A DNA stretch of 36,672 nucleotides. Origin: an uncultured Flavobacteriales bacterium. GTDB lineage: Bacteria; Bacteroidota; Bacteroidia; Flavobacteriales_D; Parvicellaceae. Position 1 is the stretch's first letter. Every line of letters begins with the position of its first letter. Positions 7,647-17,257 of this stretch are shown here, piece by piece. The notes under the pieces were generated by a model, which saw only the letters and a list, made by a program, of their open reading frames with translations, was not told the origin of the DNA and did not search any database. A program made the translations under genes and the position numbers. The DNA is taken from assembly GCA_943788115.1 (NCBI GenBank), contig CALSPA010000015.1, positions 1 to 36,672 on the forward strand, in the 5' to 3' direction.

Positions 7647-10600
7647 ATGTTACTTCTAAGTGTAAGTTTAAAAAACTTGTAGAACCACAATTTAAACTTA
7701 TAGATTAAAAAATACATTACAGGAACAACAACTAAAGTTAAGAAAGTTGCAAATGTTAACCCGTAAATAATAGCTAGACTCATCGGGCCAAAGAAAATAA
7801 CATTGTCCCCACCAAAAAATAATTGAGCGTCAAACCTTGTGAATAAGGTAATAAAATTGATGTTTAACCCTGTTGCAAGAGGCAGCAACCCTAAAATGGT
7901 TGTTATTGCTGTAAGCAATACAGGCCTCAACCGTCTTTTACCTCCAAGGATTATAGCATTTTTAACATGCTCTGTTGACAACTGATCTGTCTCAATAAGG
8001 TTTAACTCTTTTCTTTTTCTTTTTCTTAATAAATTAGTGTAATCTACTAGCACTATTGCGTTGTTTACCACAATACCGGCTAAGGATATAATTCCTATCA
8101 TCGTCATAATAATTACGAAATCGTTTCGAGCGATTACTATTCCAAGAAAGACTCCAGATAGACTGAGTACAACAGAAAATAAAATAATGAAAGGAATTGA
8201 AAAGGAATTGAACTGAGTGACCAGAATTAATAAGATTAAAAAAACCGCAATTAGAAGGGCTGAGCTAAGAAAAGCCATTTCTTTTTCTTGTTCTTTAATT
8301 TTACCAGTAAAGTCATATTTTAATCCGTTATTTATAAAAGATTTACCATTTGGAGTTATTTGGTAAGTTTCCATTTTTTGTTGTAAAAGAGCGACTATTT
8401 CATTTTCATTATAACCCTCCTTAACTCCGGAAAATATGGTGACCATGTTTGTTAAATTTAATCGTTTTATTGCATCGTTTTTATGAACAATGTCAATTTC
8501 TTTAATTACAGAGCTTATAGGGATTTTTAATTTTTTACCTCTATTGTTCATAAACATTACACTTTGGTCTAGTAAAGACTCTAGTGTTTCTCTGCTCGTT
8601 CTGTTGAAACGAATGTTAATGTCATAATTGTCCTCACCTTCAGCATATGTTGAAACATCTTTTCCAAATAAAGCTGTTCGAATTGTTGATGAAATTTGTC
8701 CTGTTGACAGTCCAGACCTTTTAGCATATTCCCTGTCAAGCTTTATTTTTATTTCAGCTTTATTTAATTCAACATTTAGCTTTAATTTTTGCATTCCTTC
8801 AACTCCAGATGTATCTAAATAGTGCTTTACTTTAGTTGCCGCTAAAATTAAGTCACCATAATTATCAGAGCCTGTAATTTCAATGTTCACGGCTGGGTCT
8901 TGTGGTGGTCCGTTTTTTTCTTTGTCTACAATTATTTTAACATCAGCATTAAATTTATTGGTTAATGCAAGCTCAATCTCTTGCTTAACCTCGCTTGTGT
9001 TTAATCCTTTTCTATGTGAAAATTCGCAGAAAGAAACCGTAATTCTTGCCTTGTTTGGTGTCTCACCAAATGAAGGACCCTCCATAGGATCAGAAGTTCC
9101 TTTACCAACTTGCTCTATTACAGACTCAATGAAATATACTGTGTCTATATATTCCACTCCATCCTCGTTAATTGCTTTAAAAGAATCGTATATAGAATTG
9201 TAGCTATTGTTATCTAAAGAGGCCTTAGGTGTACTCAGGACTTTATCTATGGTGTTTTTTATCTGAACAGTTTTTTTGTTGGTTTCTTTTATGTTTGTTC
9301 CAACAGGAAGTTCTACAAAAATGTTTAGATAATTTGGTTGATTATCTGGAAAAAACAAAACTTTAGGCGGGAAAACGCCAACTAAAACAAATGAAAAAAT
9401 CAATATACCAAAGGTCCCTAAAAGCACCTTTATTGGTCTTCTCCCTTTCATGGCAAAATGTAATAACTTCTGATATTTTGTCTCTAACCAAGGCAGTGTT
9501 TTTTCCTGAAAAATCGCAGTAAGTGGGTTTAAAACGTAATTAAAAAGTAGTATTAAAACGCTTGATACAGCCAATATATTTCCTAACCATATTTCAATAA
9601 ATAAAAACGAGACAACACTAAAAAGCAACAAAATAATGCAATACATCCATAGTTTGTTTTTAGAAATAATTGACGGCTCTACCTTCATTAATACTGCAAT
9701 TAAGACAGGATTAATCACAAGCGCAACAAATAAAGATGAACCTAAAACAATCATTAATGTTATAGGAAGGTATTGCATGAATTCACCCATAATTCCAGGC
9801 CATAAAGCAAGTGGAATAAATGCGGCCAATGTTGTAGCAGTTGATGCTATAATAGGCCATGCAATTTCACCGACACCCTTTTTAGTAGCATCGAATGAAT
9901 TCATACCATCGGCCATTAGGCGGTAAACATTTTCAACAACTACGATTCCGTTATCTACCAGCATGCCTAAAGCAAGAACTAAAGAAAACAACACCATAAT
10001 ATTTAAGCTAACGCCTGCAAGGTTTAATAAAAGAAAAGAGATAAACATTGATAAAGGAATGGCTATTCCAACAAATAAAGCATTTCTAAAACCCAGAAAG
10101 AATAACAAAACCCCAACAACCAATAGAACACCCGATATAATTGAGTTTTCAAGATTACTTATTTGTGAACGAATTTGATTAGACTGGTCATTTGTGTATG
10201 TAACATCAATATCATTAGGAAGCTGATTGAGCTGAGCCGTTTTAACAAGTTGTTTTATTTGGTCAATAGCGTTAATTATATTAGCGCCTGCTCTTTTTTT
10301 CACATCTAACATTACAACAGGACTGCCGTTTTGCCTAGCATAGCTAGAAGTGTCTGAATCGCCAAATGATACATCAGCCACTTCCCATAAATAAATGTTT
10401 TTATTGTCTTCATGTTTAACCACTAAATTTTTTAAATCATTGTAGTTATTGTATTTACCTTCAATGATTACAAAGTGATCTATACCATCAATTTTAATGT
10501 TTCCCGCACCTGTTGTTACGTTTTCTGACTGAACAGCACTTTCTATATCGCTGAAGCTTATTTGTTTTGCTTCTGCATCAAATTTTCTGATTTCAATTTT

Positions 10601-11188
10601 CAATTTTTTTTCTTGAACACCACGAATATCTACAGTATTTATTTCTGCTAAATTTTCAATACTATTTTTTAATAAGTCTGCTTTTTTCTTTAAAAAATCA
10701 ACAGGGTAATTTCCAGATAAATTAATGTTAATGATGGGAAACTCATTAACATCCATTTCTTGAATAGTTGGCTCAACGGGTAAGTCTTGAGCAAACGCTT
10801 TATCTGTTCTTGCATCACTTAAAGCGTCTTCAACAAGTCGTTTCCCCTCCTTAGGGGAGACTTCAAAATCAAACTCAATTACTAATACTGCAAAATCCTG
10901 AATGGCTGTAGATTTTATTTTTTGAATCCCTTTGATTGTATTAAGTTCTTTCTCAAATGGTTTGATTATTTTATCTTCAATGATTTCAGGAGAATTTCCG
11001 GGATAAGGAATATTAACATAAATTTCTGGTACTTGAACTTCTGGAAAACTCTCTCTAGGCATGTCAAAATAAGAGCCAATACCACCAGTTAAAAGAACTA
11101 AAATTAGCAGGTAAATGGTTTTTCTATTGTTTACAGCAAGAGATGATGCGCTAAACTCCCTCCATTGTTCTTGAATTTTTTCTTTCAT
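7643..11188 (-). CDS. RND-type efflux transporter permease (AcrB/CusA superfamily)
   Basis: Inner-membrane pump of a tripartite efflux system, driven by the proton gradient. At 1181 residues it is longer than AcrB (about 1050). It has the classic layout: TM1 near residues 24-42, a porter domain, a TM block around 345-520, a second porter domain and a final TM block near 1000-1170. The TM4 motif reads ALGMLVDNGIVVVENV with D412-N413 where AcrB has Asp-Asp. Two extra hydrophobic segments near residues 520-560, between the TM6 and TM7 regions, may explain part of the added length. It is the last gene of the TetR-TolC-MFP-RND operon and starts two bases after the MFP stop. Substrate class cannot be told from sequence alone. 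Confidence 0.93.
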   Translation of the reverse strand: MKEKIQEQWREFSASSLAVNNRKTIYLLILVLLTGGIGSYFDMPRESFPEVQVPEIYVNIPYPGNSPEIIEDKIIKPFEKELNTIKGIQKIKSTAIQDFAVLVIEFDFEVSPKEGKRLVEDALSDARTDKAFAQDLPVEPTIQEMDVNEFPIININLSGNYPVDFLKKKADLLKNSIENLAEINTVDIRGVQEKKLKIEIRKFDAEAKQISFSDIESAVQSENVTTGAGNIKIDGIDHFVIIEGKYNNYNDLKNLVVKHEDNKNIYLWEVADVSFGDSDTSSYARQNGSPVVMLDVKKRAGANIINAIDQIKQLVKTAQLNQLPNDIDVTYTNDQSNQIRSQISNLENSIISGVLLVVGVLLFFLGFRNALFVGIAIPLSMFISFLLLNLAGVSLNIMVLFSLVLALGMLVDNGIVVVENVYRLMADGMNSFDATKKGVGEIAWPIIASTATTLAAFIPLALWPGIMGEFMQYLPITLMIVLGSSLFVALVINPVLIAVLMKVEPSIISKNKLWMYCIILLLFSVVSFLFIEIWLGNILAVSSVLILLFNYVLNPLTAIFQEKTLPWLETKYQKLLHFAMKGRRPIKVLLGTFGILIFSFVLVGVFPPKVLFFPDNQPNYLNIFVELPVGTNIKETNKKTVQIKNTIDKVLSTPKASLDNNSYNSIYDSFKAINEDGVEYIDTVYFIESVIEQVGKGTSDPMEGPSFGETPNKARITVSFCEFSHRKGLNTSEVKQEIELALTNKFNADVKIIVDKEKNGPPQDPAVNIEITGSDNYGDLILAATKVKHYLDTSGVEGMQKLKLNVELNKAEIKIKLDREYAKRSGLSTGQISSTIRTALFGKDVSTYAEGEDNYDINIRFNRTSRETLESLLDQSVMFMNNRGKKLKIPISSVIKEIDIVHKNDAIKRLNLTNMVTIFSGVKEGYNENEIVALLQQKMETYQITPNGKSFINNGLKYDFTGKIKEQEKEMAFLSSALLIAVFLILLILVTQFNSFSIPFIILFSVVLSLSGVFLGIVIARNDFVIIMTMIGIISLAGIVVNNAIVLVDYTNLLRKRKRKELNLIETDQLSTEHVKNAIILGGKRRLRPVLLTAITTILGLLPLATGLNINFITLFTRFDAQLFFGGDNVIFFGPMSLAIIYGLTFATFLTLVVVPVMYFLIYKFKLWFYKFFKLTLRSNI

Positions 11189-11190
11189 GT

Positions 11191-12330
11191 CTATTTATTA
11201 GAAACCTTTACTTTTTGACCCTCAATAACGCTACCTTTTCCATTGGTGATTATGACATCTCCAGGGTTTAAACCAGAAATTATTTGTGTTTCATTGTTGT
11301 ATTGATATCCAGTTTTTACTTCTTTTACAATCACAAGATTGTTTTCAATTGTTTTCACAATTTGTTTACCTCTTGTGTTTTCTAAAAGTACACTCGTTGG
11401 GATTATTATCGAGCTTGTATCTTTATAGTCACAAATGTTCATAACAGCCATTAAGTTTGGAATCACTTTTTCTTTGGATGGAATGGACACTTCAACCGAA
11501 ATAGTTCTGTTTACTGGGTCAATTTGCTTGCCAATTCTTTTAATTTTTAAATCTTCAATTTTCTCATTTAACGCAGGTAAATCAATTATAACAAATTGTC
11601 CTTTGTTAATTCTTGATAAGTGGTTTTCAGAAACGTTTGCAGCAACATACATGTGATTTAAACTTATTAATCTTAAAACAGGGCTTGCTGGTCCGCCCAC
11701 CTGGCCTACAGAAACAAAAATTTTATCCACATACCCACTAAATGGTGCGTATAAAGAAAATTTACTTTTTTGTTCCAAAAGGGTGTTTTTTGCTTTTAAT
11801 AATCGATTATAATTGTTTTGAGCCTCCTTAAATGAAAGGTCTGTGCCAACCCCTTTTTCTTTTAATGATTTCTGTTTGTCAAAATAATATTGTGCTAAAT
11901 CTAACTGTTCTTCAATCTCTTCAATGTTAGAATTAATGATAGAAGAAGAATAAGTTGCAACAAGTGTTCCCGCTGTTATTTTTTCACCTTCCTCAACATG
12001 AATGCTTGTAATAATTCCACCCAATTCAGGAGTCAGTAAAATGTTTTTTTTCGATGCTACTTGTCCTTGAATTTCAAAATAATGTGCAAAAGGTTTTTTT
12101 TCAGCAACAATAGAGTTGACCAATGAAATATTTTCTGTTGATTTATCCTGAACTCCAAAAGAATTGATTTCTTTTTTAAGTTGAAAAGTTTCAAGCTGTT
12201 TGGTTCTAATTTCCGCTTCTATTTTTTTTAGCTTAAGCTGAAGATCTTCAACATTAGGTTGTGAATCACAAGCTAAAATAAAGATGGAAAATAATAAAGG
12301 TAAAAAAAGTGGGTTTTTTCTATTGTACAT
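11191..12330 (-). CDS. RND efflux periplasmic adaptor (membrane fusion protein), lipoprotein
   Basis: HlyD/AcrA-type adaptor that links the RND pump to the TolC channel. The N-terminus has a signal peptide with a lipobox around residue 21 (FILAC-DSQ), so it should be a lipoprotein. A short coiled coil follows (residues about 27-55). A lipoyl/barrel-sandwich domain begins near GGIITSIHVEEGEKITAGTL, with an alpha-hairpin at about 135-190 and beta-barrel domains at the C-terminus. The 379-residue length is normal. It starts two bases after the TolC stop and ends two bases before the RND start, so the three genes are surely co-transcribed. Confidence 0.92.
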   Translation of the reverse strand: MYNRKNPLFLPLLFSIFILACDSQPNVEDLQLKLKKIEAEIRTKQLETFQLKKEINSFGVQDKSTENISLVNSIVAEKKPFAHYFEIQGQVASKKNILLTPELGGIITSIHVEEGEKITAGTLVATYSSSIINSNIEEIEEQLDLAQYYFDKQKSLKEKGVGTDLSFKEAQNNYNRLLKAKNTLLEQKSKFSLYAPFSGYVDKIFVSVGQVGGPASPVLRLISLNHMYVAANVSENHLSRINKGQFVIIDLPALNEKIEDLKIKRIGKQIDPVNRTISVEVSIPSKEKVIPNLMAVMNICDYKDTSSIIIPTSVLLENTRGKQIVKTIENNLVIVKEVKTGYQYNNETQIISGLNPGDVIITNGKGSVIEGQKVKVSNK

Positions 12331-12332
12331 GA

Positions 12333-13661
12333 TTATAGTTTATTCATTAGTTTGTCTAGCTTTAGTTTCGCTAGTAATAAATTAAAATGAGATTGTAGTA
12401 GCTGGTTTTGGGCAGAAATTTCTTGATTTTGAGCTTGTGCTACATCTAAGCCACTTTTTAATCCTTCTTTAAAACGGGCCAACGTGTTTTTTAAAATTTT
12501 TTGGGAAAGAATTAAATTTTCTTTGTCGTTTTCTAGGGCATAAAGAGCTAAGTTGTAGTCTGTAGAAAGTTGACTTAATTGTTGCTTGAGACCTTCTTCA
12601 ACGGAGCGTAATAAATTTTCAGATTTTTTAAAATCTAATTCTGATTGTTTTGATACCGCTAAACTTTCTCCACTAGTAAATATGGGGATATTAATATTAA
12701 TCCCCCAAAATGTAGAGGGGTACCAAGGCTTGTCACCTGAAAACAAGTTGAACTCATTTCTAAGAGCTGTTTCTTGGTGGCTAAAAAAACCAGATATACT
12801 AGGGATTGCGGACACTTTGTTCATTTTAAGTGTTAATAAAGAAAGCCTTCTATTTTCATCAGCAATTTGAAAATCTAACATTTGGCTAGGTGAAATTTGA
12901 AATGCATCTAACGATGTGTCGTCTGCTTTAAAATCAAATAGGCGGCCTGAAAGAACAAGAGAGCTATCTTGAGGGAATCCAATAACATACTTTAATACAT
13001 TTATAGAATTAGCAGTTTGATGGCTTACTTGAGAAATTTGATTTTTAAGTTGTAAAACGGAAAAATTTATTTGATCTAAATTTATTTGTTCAAACAGCCC
13101 TTCAGAAACAAGTATTGCAGTTTCTTTTTGAATTACATTCAAGTTTATTAATGAGTTATTGAGTAATGTTTTGTTTTCTTCAAAAATTAAATAGGCATAA
13201 TAAGCACCAACAACCTTCTCTTTCGTGTCTAGAAGGGACTTTTCTGTAACCTTTGAAGTTAACGCTTTATAAACTTTAGCGGCTTTTAATCCTGCCACGT
13301 AAGAAGCACTAAAAATTAATTGGTCAACCCTTAGAGTTCCTGTTGAATTTATTGATGTCCCAAATTGCAGTTCTTCAAATTCATCTGCAGCAGCAAGAGG
13401 ATTAAAGGCATTTGAAGGTACTACGGTGGTGGGAATGTTAATGTAATTTTGAAAACCAATAGAGCTTGATACTTTAGGAAGTCCCGTAGAAACAGATTGT
13501 TTTACTCTTTGTTCAGCAATCTGTAAGTCAATTTTAGCATTTTTATATTCGATATTGTTTGAGAGAGCATATGATAGTGCATCTTCTAAGGAAAAACTAG
13601 CTTGTGATTTAAAGCTTACCGTACTAATTAAAAGCAAGAAAAAGAGTGACAAATTTTTCAT
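12333..13661 (-). CDS. TolC-family outer membrane efflux protein
   Basis: Outer-membrane channel component of the tripartite pump. The 442-residue protein has a signal peptide (residues 1-21, ending SQA), then the typical OEP opening FSLEDALSYALSNNIEYKNAK, and two OEP repeats of long alpha-helices. The second repeat ends with LKSGLDVAQAQNQEISAQNQL. It starts by a 4-base ATGA overlap with the TetR gene upstream and is followed after two bases by the adaptor gene. No lipobox is seen. Confidence 0.93.
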   Translation of the reverse strand: MKNLSLFFLLLISTVSFKSQASFSLEDALSYALSNNIEYKNAKIDLQIAEQRVKQSVSTGLPKVSSSIGFQNYINIPTTVVPSNAFNPLAAADEFEELQFGTSINSTGTLRVDQLIFSASYVAGLKAAKVYKALTSKVTEKSLLDTKEKVVGAYYAYLIFEENKTLLNNSLINLNVIQKETAILVSEGLFEQINLDQINFSVLQLKNQISQVSHQTANSINVLKYVIGFPQDSSLVLSGRLFDFKADDTSLDAFQISPSQMLDFQIADENRRLSLLTLKMNKVSAIPSISGFFSHQETALRNEFNLFSGDKPWYPSTFWGININIPIFTSGESLAVSKQSELDFKKSENLLRSVEEGLKQQLSQLSTDYNLALYALENDKENLILSQKILKNTLARFKEGLKSGLDVAQAQNQEISAQNQLLQSHFNLLLAKLKLDKLMNKL

Positions 13662-14281
13662 AAAAGTGGGTTGTTGGTGTCGTTTTTTATTAATTTTTTT
13701 AGGTAATTAAGCCCTTCCTCCGTTGATATTCCTCTTATGTGGTGTTTCATTAGTTCGCTAAATACATCTTTAAAAGCATACTCAGTTGTTGGGAATAAAG
13801 AAGAGTCAAAAACTAATGGAATACTGCTTGTATGGAGTTTGGCAACTATTTCTGGGTTAATGTTTTTTCTATAAACACCTATTTTAATTCCTTCTTTTAG
13901 ATTGTCTAAAACACACTTAAATACAAAACTTTGCTTGTGCTCTTCAAATAGCAACCAAGCGTTAGGGTGATATTTTTTTAAATCATATTGTAAGGAGGGA
14001 TTGATCGAGCTAATTTCTTTACTTGAGTATTTTGCTAAAGAAAATAATTCGTCAATTGGGTGAGTGTTTTCAGTTGTAATCTTTTCAATAAAGTGTTGTT
14101 TTTCTTTAATGGAATAATCGATAACTTTATTTACTAAGTCGTTTTTATCTTTAACAAATTTGTAAAGGGTTTTTTTAGAAATACCCATGGATTTTGAGAT
14201 ATCATCCATTGTCATGCTCTTTATTCCAAATTCTCGGAATAAAAGCGTGACTTGATGTATGATTTCTTGTAATTTTGACAT
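13658..14281 (-). CDS. TetR/AcrR family transcriptional regulator of the efflux operon
   Basis: A 207-residue regulator with an N-terminal TetR helix-turn-helix: FGIKSMTMDDISKSMG (residues about 18-33) followed by ISKKTLYKFVKDKNDLV. The remaining residues form the all-helical ligand and dimer domain, which is not diagnostic. The gene is first in the operon and overlaps tolC by four bases, so its product almost certainly controls the pump and itself. An inverted repeat that overlaps a -7-like box lies 28 bp upstream and is the natural operator. The inducer is unknown. Confidence 0.92.
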   Translation of the reverse strand: MSKLQEIIHQVTLLFREFGIKSMTMDDISKSMGISKKTLYKFVKDKNDLVNKVIDYSIKEKQHFIEKITTENTHPIDELFSLAKYSSKEISSINPSLQYDLKKYHPNAWLLFEEHKQSFVFKCVLDNLKEGIKIGVYRKNINPEIVAKLHTSSIPLVFDSSLFPTTEYAFKDVFSELMKHHIRGISTEEGLNYLKKLIKNDTNNPLL

Positions 14282-14308
14282 TCTTAAAAGGTAACTACTA
14301 AAAACTTT

Positions 14309-14337
14309 GGAAACAAAAATAGTAAAAAAATGTTTCC
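14309..14337. promoter_or_regulatory. Putative TetR operator (inverted repeat)
   Basis: GGAAACA (14309-14315) and TGTTTCC (14331-14337) form a perfect 7-bp inverted repeat with a 15-bp spacer in the 81-bp gap between the TetR gene and asnS. It overlaps the putative -7 box of the tetR promoter, as expected for autorepression. Binding is inferred from position only. Confidence 0.5.
14314..14321 (-). promoter_or_regulatory. Putative -7 box of the efflux operon promoter
   Basis: The minus strand reads TATTTTTG (TAnnTTTG) 33 bases upstream of the TetR ATG. No clear -33 TTTG is seen at the standard spacing. The box lies within the inverted repeat at 14309-14337. Confidence 0.4.
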
Positions 14338-14362
14338 GGCTGTTTTTTGTTTAAGTAATAAT

Positions 14363-15784
14363 ATGAAACGAATAAAAATTAAAGAGGCTCTTAACCTTTC
14401 TCCTGAAACAAGGGTAACTATTTGTGGATGGGTAAGATCGTTTAGAGCAAATAGGTTTATAGCTGTCAATGATGGATCCTGTCTTTCAAGTGTTCAGGTT
14501 GTAATTGATTATGAAAAACTTGATCAAAATATTATTGATCAAATTACTGTTGGGTCTTCCCTTACTGTAAGTGGAGTTGTTGTTGAGTCACAGGGCCGGG
14601 GTCAAAAAATTGAAATCGCTGCCGTTTCTGTTGAGGTTATAGGTGCTGCTAATCCTGATGAGGTTCAGAAAACAATATTGCAGCCAAAAAAACATAATTT
14701 AGAAACGTTGAGAGAGCAGGCTCACTTGCGCTTTAGAACAAATTTATTTGGAGCCGTTTTTAGAGTAAGACACCACATGTCTTATGCTGTACATAAATAC
14801 TTTAATGATAGAGGATACTTTTATTTACACAGCCCTATAATAACAGGTTCAGATGCCGAGGGTGCTGGAGAAATGTTTAAAGTAACAACACTAGACCCTA
14901 AAAGCACAAAAGAAAATACTTATGAAAAAGACTTTTTTGGAAAGGAAACCCACCTAACAGTTTCGGGGCAATTGGAAGCAGAGCTTGCTGCCCTTGCTCT
15001 TGGACAGGTTTATACTTTTGGGCCAACATTTAGGGCTGAAAATTCTAACACTACAAGACATTTAGCTGAGTTTTGGATGATAGAACCTGAGATTGCCTTC
15101 TCAGACCTTAAAGATAACATTGATTTAGCAGAAGATTTCCTTAAATATTTGGTTAATTATGCTCTTGAAAACTGTGAGGAAGACTTATTGTTTTTAAAAG
15201 AGAGAGATGAAAAAGAAGATCAGCAACGACCAAAGAACTTAAGAGCAGAACTCAATTTAATTGACAGGTTAAACTTTGTTGTTAAGAATGACTTTGTGAA
15301 AATAAGCTATACAGATGCGGTAGATATATTGATGAATTCTAAAGAAAATAAAAAAAAGAAATTCAAATATATTGTTGAATGGGGCATTGACTTACAAAGT
15401 GAACACGAAAAGTTTTTAGTTGAAAAGCATTTCAAAAAACCAGTAGTAATCTATGATTACCCTAAAGGTGTTAAGGCTTTTTATATGCGTGAAAACGATG
15501 ACAATAAAACAGTTGCCGCTATGGATGTTTTATTTCCTGGAATTGGTGAGATAGTTGGAGGGTCACAAAGAGAGGAAAGATATGAAGTGTTGCTAAAAAA
15601 GAGTAAAGAGTTTAACATTCCAGAAGAGCACATTTGGTGGTATTTGGAAACAAGGAAATTTGGAACAACACCTCATGCGGGTTTTGGCCTGGGTTTTGAG
15701 AGACTAATCATGTTTATAACTGGTATGCAAAACATAAGAGATGTTATTCCTTTTCCAAGAACACCTAAAAACGCAGAATTTTAA
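14363..15784 (+). CDS. asnS: Asparaginyl-tRNA synthetase
   Basis: Class IIb aminoacyl-tRNA synthetase charging tRNA-Asn with asparagine in the cytoplasm. I chose the ATG at 14363 (MKRIKIKEALN), not an in-frame start at 14330, because the shorter protein begins directly with the anticodon-binding OB fold (VTICGWVRSFR) and keeps the intergenic control region free. That gives 473 residues. Class II motif 2 is visible as FGPTFRAENSNTTRHLAEFWM and motif 3 as GFGLGFERLIMFITG, followed by NIRDVIPFPR. It is divergent from the TetR operon and lies 23 bp before rpoN, so the two may be co-transcribed. Confidence 0.96.
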   Translation: MKRIKIKEALNLSPETRVTICGWVRSFRANRFIAVNDGSCLSSVQVVIDYEKLDQNIIDQITVGSSLTVSGVVVESQGRGQKIEIAAVSVEVIGAANPDEVQKTILQPKKHNLETLREQAHLRFRTNLFGAVFRVRHHMSYAVHKYFNDRGYFYLHSPIITGSDAEGAGEMFKVTTLDPKSTKENTYEKDFFGKETHLTVSGQLEAELAALALGQVYTFGPTFRAENSNTTRHLAEFWMIEPEIAFSDLKDNIDLAEDFLKYLVNYALENCEEDLLFLKERDEKEDQQRPKNLRAELNLIDRLNFVVKNDFVKISYTDAVDILMNSKENKKKKFKYIVEWGIDLQSEHEKFLVEKHFKKPVVIYDYPKGVKAFYMRENDDNKTVAAMDVLFPGIGEIVGGSQREERYEVLLKKSKEFNIPEEHIWWYLETRKFGTTPHAGFGLGFERLIMFITGMQNIRDVIPFPRTPKNAEF

Positions 15785-15807
15785 TAGCTTTATAAAAAGA
15801 AGTTACA

Positions 15808-17256
15808 ATGGCTCTAAGACAATCCTTACAACACAAACTGCTACAGAAACTGTCTCCTCAACAGATTCAGTTAATGAAGCTGTTGCAAGTCCCAACAATT
15901 GAGCTAGAGCAAAGAATAAAGCAAGAAATTGAAGAAAATCCAGCATTAGACGAGGGAGAACAGGAAAAAGAAGAGGATCAGGCTGATGAATACTCTAATC
16001 TTGAGAATGATGATAATGACAACGCACTTGATGATTTCAACATAGATAATTACCTAGACGATGATGTGCCAGATTATAAATTGAGCGCGAGAAACCACTC
16101 TGCAGAAGCAGATGAAAAAGCAATTCCTTTGTCTGGAGGAAAAACTTTTCAAGAAATATTGCAACATCAAGTATCTCTTAGAATTAAAGATGACGAGCAA
16201 CTTATAATTGCTAATAATATTATTGGAAACTTAGATGATTCAGGATATTTAAGAAGAGAAATATTCAGTATTGTAGATGATTTAGCTTTCAGCCATAACT
16301 TAAACTGTTCTGAAGAGAAAATAGAAGAGGTTTTAGAAATTATTCAAGGCTTAGAGCCAGTTGGTGTTGGCGCCAGAGACTTAAGAGAGTGCCTGTTAAT
16401 TCAACTAAGAAAAAAAACCAAAACTGTTCCTATCAAAACAGCCGAAGTTATTTTAGATCGTTTTTTTAATGAATTCACAAAAAAGCATTACACAAAGATT
16501 ACCAACAGATTAGATATAACAGAAGAAGATGTTAAAGAAGCGTTGTTAGAGATTGTGAAATTAAATCCTAAACCAGGAAACTCTTTAATGGACACTTCTA
16601 AAGTAACTCAACACATTATTCCAGATTTTATTTTAACCGAAAATAACGGAGAACTTAATCTTGAGCTTAACAATAGAAATGCGCCACAATTAAAGGTCAA
16701 TAGGCAATATGCAGAAATGCTTAGAACTTACGATGAAAGTAGTCGAACAGAAAGAGACAAAGAAGCAATTGTATTTGTTAAGCAAAAAATTGATTCAGCG
16801 AAATGGTTTATTGATGCTATTAAACAAAGGCAGCAGACTCTTTTGGTGACGATGCAGGCCATTATTGACTATCAAAATGAGTTTTTTAAATCGGGTGATG
16901 AAACTGATTTAAGACCAATGATTTTAAAAGATATTGCTGAGATTGTATCTATGGATATTTCTACAATTTCAAGAGTTGCAAACAGTAAACATGTTTCCAC
17001 TCCTTTCGGCACATTTTTACTTAAATATTTTTTTAGCGAATCATTATCAACTGATTCCGGAGAAGAAGTCTCCACTAGGGAGGTAAAGAGTATTTTGCAA
17101 GACGCAGTAGATCAAGAAGAAAAAAGAAAGCCTTACACTGATGAAAAACTTACAAGTATACTAAAGAGTAAAGGTTATAACATCGCCAGAAGAACCGTTG
17201 CAAAATATAGAGAGCAATTAAACATTCCAGTTGCCAGACTTAGAAAAGAGTTGTAA
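15808..17256 (+). CDS. rpoN: RNA polymerase sigma-54 factor
   Basis: Alternative sigma factor that recognises -24/-12 promoters and needs AAA+ activators. The 482-residue protein has all regions: the Gln/Leu-rich region I (residues about 5-50, QSLQHKLLQKLSPQQIQLMK), an acidic region II (about 50-90), the core-binding domain, the helix-turn-helix near 370-400 (MDISTISRVANSK), and the C-terminal RpoN box ARRTVAKYRE around residue 460. It follows asnS at 23 bp, and the next gene starts one base after its stop. No sigma-54-dependent activator or convincing -24/-12 site was seen in the window. Confidence 0.97.
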   Translation: MALRQSLQHKLLQKLSPQQIQLMKLLQVPTIELEQRIKQEIEENPALDEGEQEKEEDQADEYSNLENDDNDNALDDFNIDNYLDDDVPDYKLSARNHSAEADEKAIPLSGGKTFQEILQHQVSLRIKDDEQLIIANNIIGNLDDSGYLRREIFSIVDDLAFSHNLNCSEEKIEEVLEIIQGLEPVGVGARDLRECLLIQLRKKTKTVPIKTAEVILDRFFNEFTKKHYTKITNRLDITEEDVKEALLEIVKLNPKPGNSLMDTSKVTQHIIPDFILTENNGELNLELNNRNAPQLKVNRQYAEMLRTYDESSRTERDKEAIVFVKQKIDSAKWFIDAIKQRQQTLLVTMQAIIDYQNEFFKSGDETDLRPMILKDIAEIVSMDISTISRVANSKHVSTPFGTFLLKYFFSESLSTDSGEEVSTREVKSILQDAVDQEEKRKPYTDEKLTSILKSKGYNIARRTVAKYREQLNIPVARLRKEL

Positions 17257-17257
17257 T

